NCBI GenBank assembly: GCA_964373575.1
Contig: CAYJVB010000006.1
Location: forward strand, 1-34,845
Direction of reading: 5' to 3'
From: CAYJVB01 sp964373575
GTDB taxonomy: Archaea; Aenigmatarchaeota; Aenigmatarchaeia; CG10238-14
DNA: 34,845 bases
The position numbers and the translations under genes were made by a program. Shown in pieces: positions 30,985 through 34,845 of the stretch. A model generated the notes under the pieces. The model was not told the DNA's origin and searched no databases. It worked only from the letters and a program-made list of their open reading frames with translations. Each line of letters begins with the position of its first letter. Position 1 is the first letter of the stretch.

Positions 30985-33711
30985 ATGGCCGTTCAATTCC
31001 AGATTCTTGATTCTGACTACATTTTAACTAACTCCAAGCCGACTGTAAGAATATTTGGCAAAACGTCTGATGGTAAATCAATTACTGTTTTCGCAAGCAA
31101 CTTGTTACCATATTTCTATATCCTTCCAGAAGAAGGTAAAATGGATGAGCTGAAATCTGTCTTAAAAAATAATTTTAGCAGTTTTATAGCTGGCATTGAA
31201 GAAGTAGACAGATATTTACCAATTGGATACCACAAAGAACCCACAAAAATGATAAAGGTTATATTACACAACCCTGCTACTGTTCCGACAGTCAGGGACG
31301 GCTTACCAAAAAATAATTTGGTTAAGGAAATTTTTGAGGCCGACATACTGTTTAAATATCGTTTTATGGTAGATCACAATCTATTCGGAATGAGGTGGTA
31401 CGAGGTGGAAGGAAATGGTATTAGCACCAGCACGGTTAAGTCAGATAAAAAAATTGAGGCCGTTAAGATCAAAGAGATAAACAAAGAGGAAAATGCCAAC
31501 TTAAAGTATCTTAGCATAGATATAGAGGCCATATCATCAGAAGGCGGTATGCCCGACCCAAATAAAGATCAAATTATAATGATGAGTTTGGTTTTTTATC
31601 CCACATATAATGGAAAAAATAGCCTAGTACTTGTGTCAAAGAGGATTAAAAACAACAGTGATACCTTGGGTTTTATCTCAGAAAAGGAAATGTTGGAAGA
31701 GTTTCTAAAAATTGTAGACAATTTTGATCCTGATGTTATTTTAGGTTATAATTCGTCCAACTTTGACTTCCCATACATAGATACGAGATTGACGAAAAAT
31801 AACTTACCAAGAACTTTGGGTAGATGTTCTCAGAAATCGATAAGAATAGATAAATTTGGCAGCAGAGAAAAAATTTCTATACCAGGTAGAATAGCTGTTG
31901 ATGTGTACGATCTTATAAGGGAGGCGGTTGTGAAATTTGGTCTGTATAAAGGGCTAAAAAGATATGGTTTGAGGGATGTTTCTCAACTGATTTTGGGTGA
32001 AACTAAGATTGATATTGCACACACAGAAATGGACGCTCACTGGAAAGATAATGGTGGCAAACTACAAAAACTAATCGATTACAGTAGAAGGGACTCAGAA
32101 CTACCTATGAGAATTTTATTTGATAGAAGTATGATGGACAAATTTATTGAAATATCAAAGGTATCTGGTTTGGTTTTACAGGATGTTCTTGATGGGGGAG
32201 AGGCGGCTAGAATAGATAATTTACTGTTCAGGGAATTTAATAAAAGGAATTTTGTCATTCCCAACAAACCTTCATCCAACGAATTGTCAAGAATAAATGA
32301 TCAAAGAGGTTTGTATGGTTTGAAAGGAGGCTTTGTTCTTAAACCCGATATAGGTTTTCATGACAAATGTGTTGTTTATTTGGATTTCAAGTCAATGTAC
32401 CCAAGCATAATGATGGCTTATAACATTTGTCCGACAACTTTGATTAGGGAGGAAAACAAATCCATAGATCAGATAAAAACAAGTTACGGTACACTATTTG
32501 TTTCACAAAGCGTTAGGAAGGGCATATTGCCACAAATATTGGAATATCTCATATCCACTAGAGATAAGTTAAGAAAGGACATGAAATCTGCAAATACAGA
32601 TGCAAAAAAAAGACTACTTTTTGCTAAACAATATGCATTCAAGACAGTCGCTAATGCCTTTTATGGATACTCGGGTTATACAAAAGCAAGAATTTACGTC
32701 GTAGACATCGCAAACACAATAACACACATTGGTAGAGAGACGGTGGCGAAGACAAAAGCTATTGTTGAGGCAAAAACAACATACAAGGTAATATATTCTG
32801 ACACGGATTCTGTCATGGTTAAACTTACTACAACAGATGTAGCTGAAGCATTTAAGATAGGGGACCAATTAGTTGGTACAATCAACAAGGATTTGGATAA
32901 TGTTCTTCAGATAAAAACAGAAAACGTTTTTAAAACACTACTCATACTTTCAAAAAAGAGATATGCTGGGTGGAGTTTTGAACCAGTTGATGGCGGGTGG
33001 GATGAAACAATTGTCACAAAAGGTATAGAGACAGTTAGAAGAGATTGGTGTAACCTGGTTTCGGAAACATTACAAGATGTGTTGGATACTATTCTTAAAG
33101 GTAAGGATACGACTAAGGCATTAAAAATAGTGAAAGATAAGATAGAAGAAATTAAAATAGGAAAAATGGATATAGATAAACTTGTCATAACAAAAAGCAT
33201 TTCTAAATCATTGAGATCTTATAAAGGTGTGCAGCCTCATATTGAACTAGTAAAGAAAATGAGAAAAAGGGACCCCACTTCACTTACTGGTATTGGTGAT
33301 AGGATAGGTTATGTCATTGTTCAGGGTCTTGGAATGATGTCAAAAAGGGCAGAAGATCCGGAATATGTAAAAAAACACAAGCTGAAGGTAGACGCTAAAT
33401 ACTATATTGAAAGTCAATTGTTACCACCACTTGAGAGGGTTTTTGAATCGCTTAATGTAAACAAAACAGATTTAATTAGTTCAGGGAAACAGATGGGGTT
33501 ATTCGATGCAATGAAAGTGCAAAAGGAAGAGAATGGTTTTGTCGAGTATGTTACTGATGTAGATGGACTGGTTTGTGTTAATTGTAATAGCACTTTCAGA
33601 AGGATGCCGTTGACAGGAAAATGTAACTACTGTAGTGGAGAAATTGTATTTTATCAAGGCAATCACAAGTCAAAAGTATTCAATCCAGTTGCAGTACCTC
33701 TGTCACAATAA
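30985..33711 (+). CDS. polB: Family B DNA polymerase with C-terminal zinc ribbon
   Basis: 908 residues. The exonuclease domain is intact: Exo I SIDIEAI (D179, E181), Exo II YNSSNFDFPY (D261), Exo III YSRRD (366-370). The polymerase domain is intact: motif A DFKSMYPS (467-474), motif B KTVANAFYG (553-561), motif C YSDTDS (604-609), and KKRYAGW. A possible PCNA-binding peptide, KQMGLFDAM, is at 835-843. It ends in a zinc ribbon with C864, C867, C880 and C883, containing FRRMPLTGKC, a pattern close to the C-terminal zinc module of PolD large subunits and not found in typical archaeal PolB. It follows the DP1-like gene by 53 bases, with a possible own TATA (CATTTAAG). Confidence 0.96.
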   Translation: MAVQFQILDSDYILTNSKPTVRIFGKTSDGKSITVFASNLLPYFYILPEEGKMDELKSVLKNNFSSFIAGIEEVDRYLPIGYHKEPTKMIKVILHNPATVPTVRDGLPKNNLVKEIFEADILFKYRFMVDHNLFGMRWYEVEGNGISTSTVKSDKKIEAVKIKEINKEENANLKYLSIDIEAISSEGGMPDPNKDQIIMMSLVFYPTYNGKNSLVLVSKRIKNNSDTLGFISEKEMLEEFLKIVDNFDPDVILGYNSSNFDFPYIDTRLTKNNLPRTLGRCSQKSIRIDKFGSREKISIPGRIAVDVYDLIREAVVKFGLYKGLKRYGLRDVSQLILGETKIDIAHTEMDAHWKDNGGKLQKLIDYSRRDSELPMRILFDRSMMDKFIEISKVSGLVLQDVLDGGEAARIDNLLFREFNKRNFVIPNKPSSNELSRINDQRGLYGLKGGFVLKPDIGFHDKCVVYLDFKSMYPSIMMAYNICPTTLIREENKSIDQIKTSYGTLFVSQSVRKGILPQILEYLISTRDKLRKDMKSANTDAKKRLLFAKQYAFKTVANAFYGYSGYTKARIYVVDIANTITHIGRETVAKTKAIVEAKTTYKVIYSDTDSVMVKLTTTDVAEAFKIGDQLVGTINKDLDNVLQIKTENVFKTLLILSKKRYAGWSFEPVDGGWDETIVTKGIETVRRDWCNLVSETLQDVLDTILKGKDTTKALKIVKDKIEEIKIGKMDIDKLVITKSISKSLRSYKGVQPHIELVKKMRKRDPTSLTGIGDRIGYVIVQGLGMMSKRAEDPEYVKKHKLKVDAKYYIESQLLPPLERVFESLNVNKTDLISSGKQMGLFDAMKVQKEENGFVEYVTDVDGLVCVNCNSTFRRMPLTGKCNYCSGEIVFYQGNHKSKVFNPVAVPLSQ

Positions 33712-33995
33712 GTTCATTTCACGGGATTCACGTGGAATAAACCGTGAAAAACACGGCTTTAGACCTTGTAGTAACGTGATTTGAGGTGTGTTAACGTGCA
33801 TAGGAAATCACGGGGTGTGAAGAAATGTTACTTTATAACGTTTTTTGCTTGGTTTTCCATAGGAAAGAAGGGGGTCATGTGAAGTTCACTCTTGCTAATA
33901 TTTTTATGGTATAAGTAACGTGTATAACTAAATTTCAATATAGTTTATTATCGAAAAACATATAATTATCATAAAGTAGTAAATAATTAATTAGA
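33712..33995. other. Non-coding spacer rich in CACG/CGTG inverted repeats
   Basis: 284 bases without a supported gene. It has many CACG/CGTG elements: TTCACGGG, TTCACGTGGA (33727-33736), CCGTGAA, ACACGG, AACGTGA, AACGTGC and ATCACGGGG within about 110 bases. An ORB-like element follows at 33853. A binding region for replication or segregation proteins is likely, by inference. Confidence 0.5.
33853..33874 (+). promoter_or_regulatory. Origin-recognition-box-like element, copy 2
   Basis: TTTTCCATAGGAAAGAAG followed by a G-run. The perfect dyad TTTCCATAGGAAA plus G-string closely matches the element at 28661 in the same orientation, so the two flank the orc1, DP1-like and polB cluster. Confidence 0.55.
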
Positions 33996-34219
33996 ATGGC
34001 TGGATATACTTTCGAGGAATTGGATTGGAATATTTATTACATTATATGTACCATCATAAACGAGTAGAAAACAATTCTATTGAATAATATTTTGGTCAAA
34101 CAACCGGCGCAGAGCTTCATAAAATAAAGCACAGTATATCAGAACTTATAAGATACGGATATCTCAGACGTGCTAAAGGATATGTATTCATTACAGAAGA
34201 TGGAAAACATTTCATCTAA
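33996..34219 (+). pseudogene. Broken winged-helix regulator
   Basis: ATG 33996 opens MAGYTFEELDWNIYY and stops after 23 codons. In another frame the sequence continues as YMYHHKRVENNSIE, an in-frame TAA (which would be CAA by one change), and then YFGQTTGAELHKIKHSISE and RYGYLRRAKGYVFITEDG, a typical small winged-helix ending, to TAA 34217-34219. One frameshift and one nonsense change are needed to restore about 75 codons. Specific family not known. Confidence 0.5.
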
Positions 34220-34845
34220 TCAATATAATAAAGCATTTATGAAATGTACAAGGCCTGAGAAATAAATAATAGTTGGCAACATCAGATATCCCATATTGCA
34301 CGTTCTTTTTACATCAAAAAGTATAGCTAAAATCCCAAAAACAGTTGAGATAACAAGTACAAAAAGACCTATGAAACCTGTAAGCAAGAATACAGAAAAT
34401 ACTATGAAAGATATTATCGCTGTAGTAATGAATTTGTAATTGATCTTTTGTAGCGACAGTAATAATCTTTTTCCTATAAACCATGTTAGCAAAACAGAGA
34501 TTGCTCCAGAAAATAGAAAAACACCCACAGAAACTATAAGAAAATTATAATTAAAGGAGTTTAGTATTTCAGATACAGCCGCACCAACACCACTTCTTAT
34601 TCGACCTAAACTATAAAGAGAGACTATCGAAAAGAAGAGACTGGATACATTGATGCTGGCCAAAGCCCCTAAAAATTCATTGTTACTTAAGTTAGTAAAC
34701 TGTGAAACAAGGACACCTGCTTGACTTTCGCCAACTCCAGGTAAAATACCTACTATTAAACCTGAGAAGAGACCAGTTAATATGATTTTTCTAAAATTCC
34801 CTGTTTCTATTTTTGTTTCCACAATTTGTTTTGGTAGCGTATCAA
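34220..34845 (-). CDS. TctA/DUF112-family membrane protein, N-terminal part beyond the window
   Basis: The frame stays open to the window edge, so the start is not seen; GTG 34822 is internal or accidental. At least 208 residues with about six membrane segments. FSGLIVGILPGVGESQAGVLVSQF, ALASINVSSLFFSIVSLYSLGRIRSG and the final hydrophobic hairpins match the archaeal TctA-like (COG1784) family, related to tripartite tricarboxylate transporter permeases. Known members are about 400 residues, so roughly half is present. The substrate is unknown. It converges with the broken winged-helix gene. Confidence 0.78.
   Translation of the reverse strand, partial: DTLPKQIVETKIETGNFRKIILTGLFSGLIVGILPGVGESQAGVLVSQFTNLSNNEFLGALASINVSSLFFSIVSLYSLGRIRSGVGAAVSEILNSFNYNFLIVSVGVFLFSGAISVLLTWFIGKRLLLSLQKINYKFITTAIISFIVFSVFLLTGFIGLFVLVISTVFGILAILFDVKRTCNMGYLMLPTIIYFSGLVHFINALLY

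Noticed and set aside
1..34845. CRISPR arrays, insertion sequences or integrated virus genes
   Set aside because: No regularly spaced repeats, transposase, integrase or phage-like genes were seen on either strand.

Overview
The window is an AT-rich, gene-dense stretch of an archaeal chromosome. The archaeal assignment rests on Orc1/Cdc6, a DP1-like polymerase subunit, archaeal-type DnaG, Hel308, Nop5 plus fibrillarin, Spt5, Kae1, P0/P1-type stalk proteins, a class III (pilin) signal peptide, TATA boxes 20-40 bases ahead of many starts, and a tRNA whose introns are bounded by bulge-helix-bulge folds. Short proteins, overlapping 3' ends and a reduced L10 suggest a compact, possibly DPANN-like or deep euryarchaeal lineage. 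The exact phylum cannot be fixed from this window.

Layout. 1-900: small unknown genes. 900-4021: FKBP prolyl isomerase, then ftsZ-secE-spt5-rpl11. 4099-7660: an island holding a coiled-coil membrane protein, a type IV pilin-like protein, a long DUF917 protein interrupted by a 100-N scaffold gap, and an Lrp/AsnC regulator. It separates rpl11 from rpl1-rpl10-rpl12 (7735-9478). 9493-11529: a frameshifted HD-domain gene, a DHH phosphoesterase and a zinc ribbon. 11673-14006 (minus strand): nop5, a secreted-type cysteine-rich protein, fibrillarin, and an orphan coding fragment. 14116-18741: tiny zinc ribbon, htpX, TrmI-type tRNA methyltransferase, DUF371, a two-intron tRNA-Pro(CGG) overlapping both neighbours, and hel308. 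18742-25957: small membrane and zinc proteins, an HSP20-like protein, kae1, a module of coiled-coil/winged-helix protein, PRC-barrel protein and ExeA-like AAA ATPase, then thpR, a membrane OB-fold protein, dnaG and a small Toprim protein. 26053-28515: two CBS-domain proteins, an Hjc-like nuclease and a metallophosphoesterase. 28516-33874: a candidate replication origin with orc1, a DP1-like subunit and family B DNA polymerase, flanked by two origin-recognition-box-like sequences. 33996-34845: a broken winged-helix gene and a truncated TctA-family membrane protein.

The most interesting points follow. (1) The orc1-DP1-polB cluster: the DP1-like protein appears to have lost its phosphoesterase active site, and the polymerase carries a C-terminal zinc ribbon resembling that of the PolD large subunit, which suggests a eukaryote-like polymerase plus inactive B-subunit pair. 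(2) The tRNA-Pro gene with a non-canonical D-stem intron and an anticodon-loop intron, overlapping protein genes on both sides. (3) A strongly over-represented palindrome, TTCACGTGAA, identical to the core of bacterial parS, concentrated around the winged-helix/AAA module and present again near the putative origin. (4) Several altered core proteins: divergent L11, shortened L10, and ThpR lacking its second catalytic histidine.
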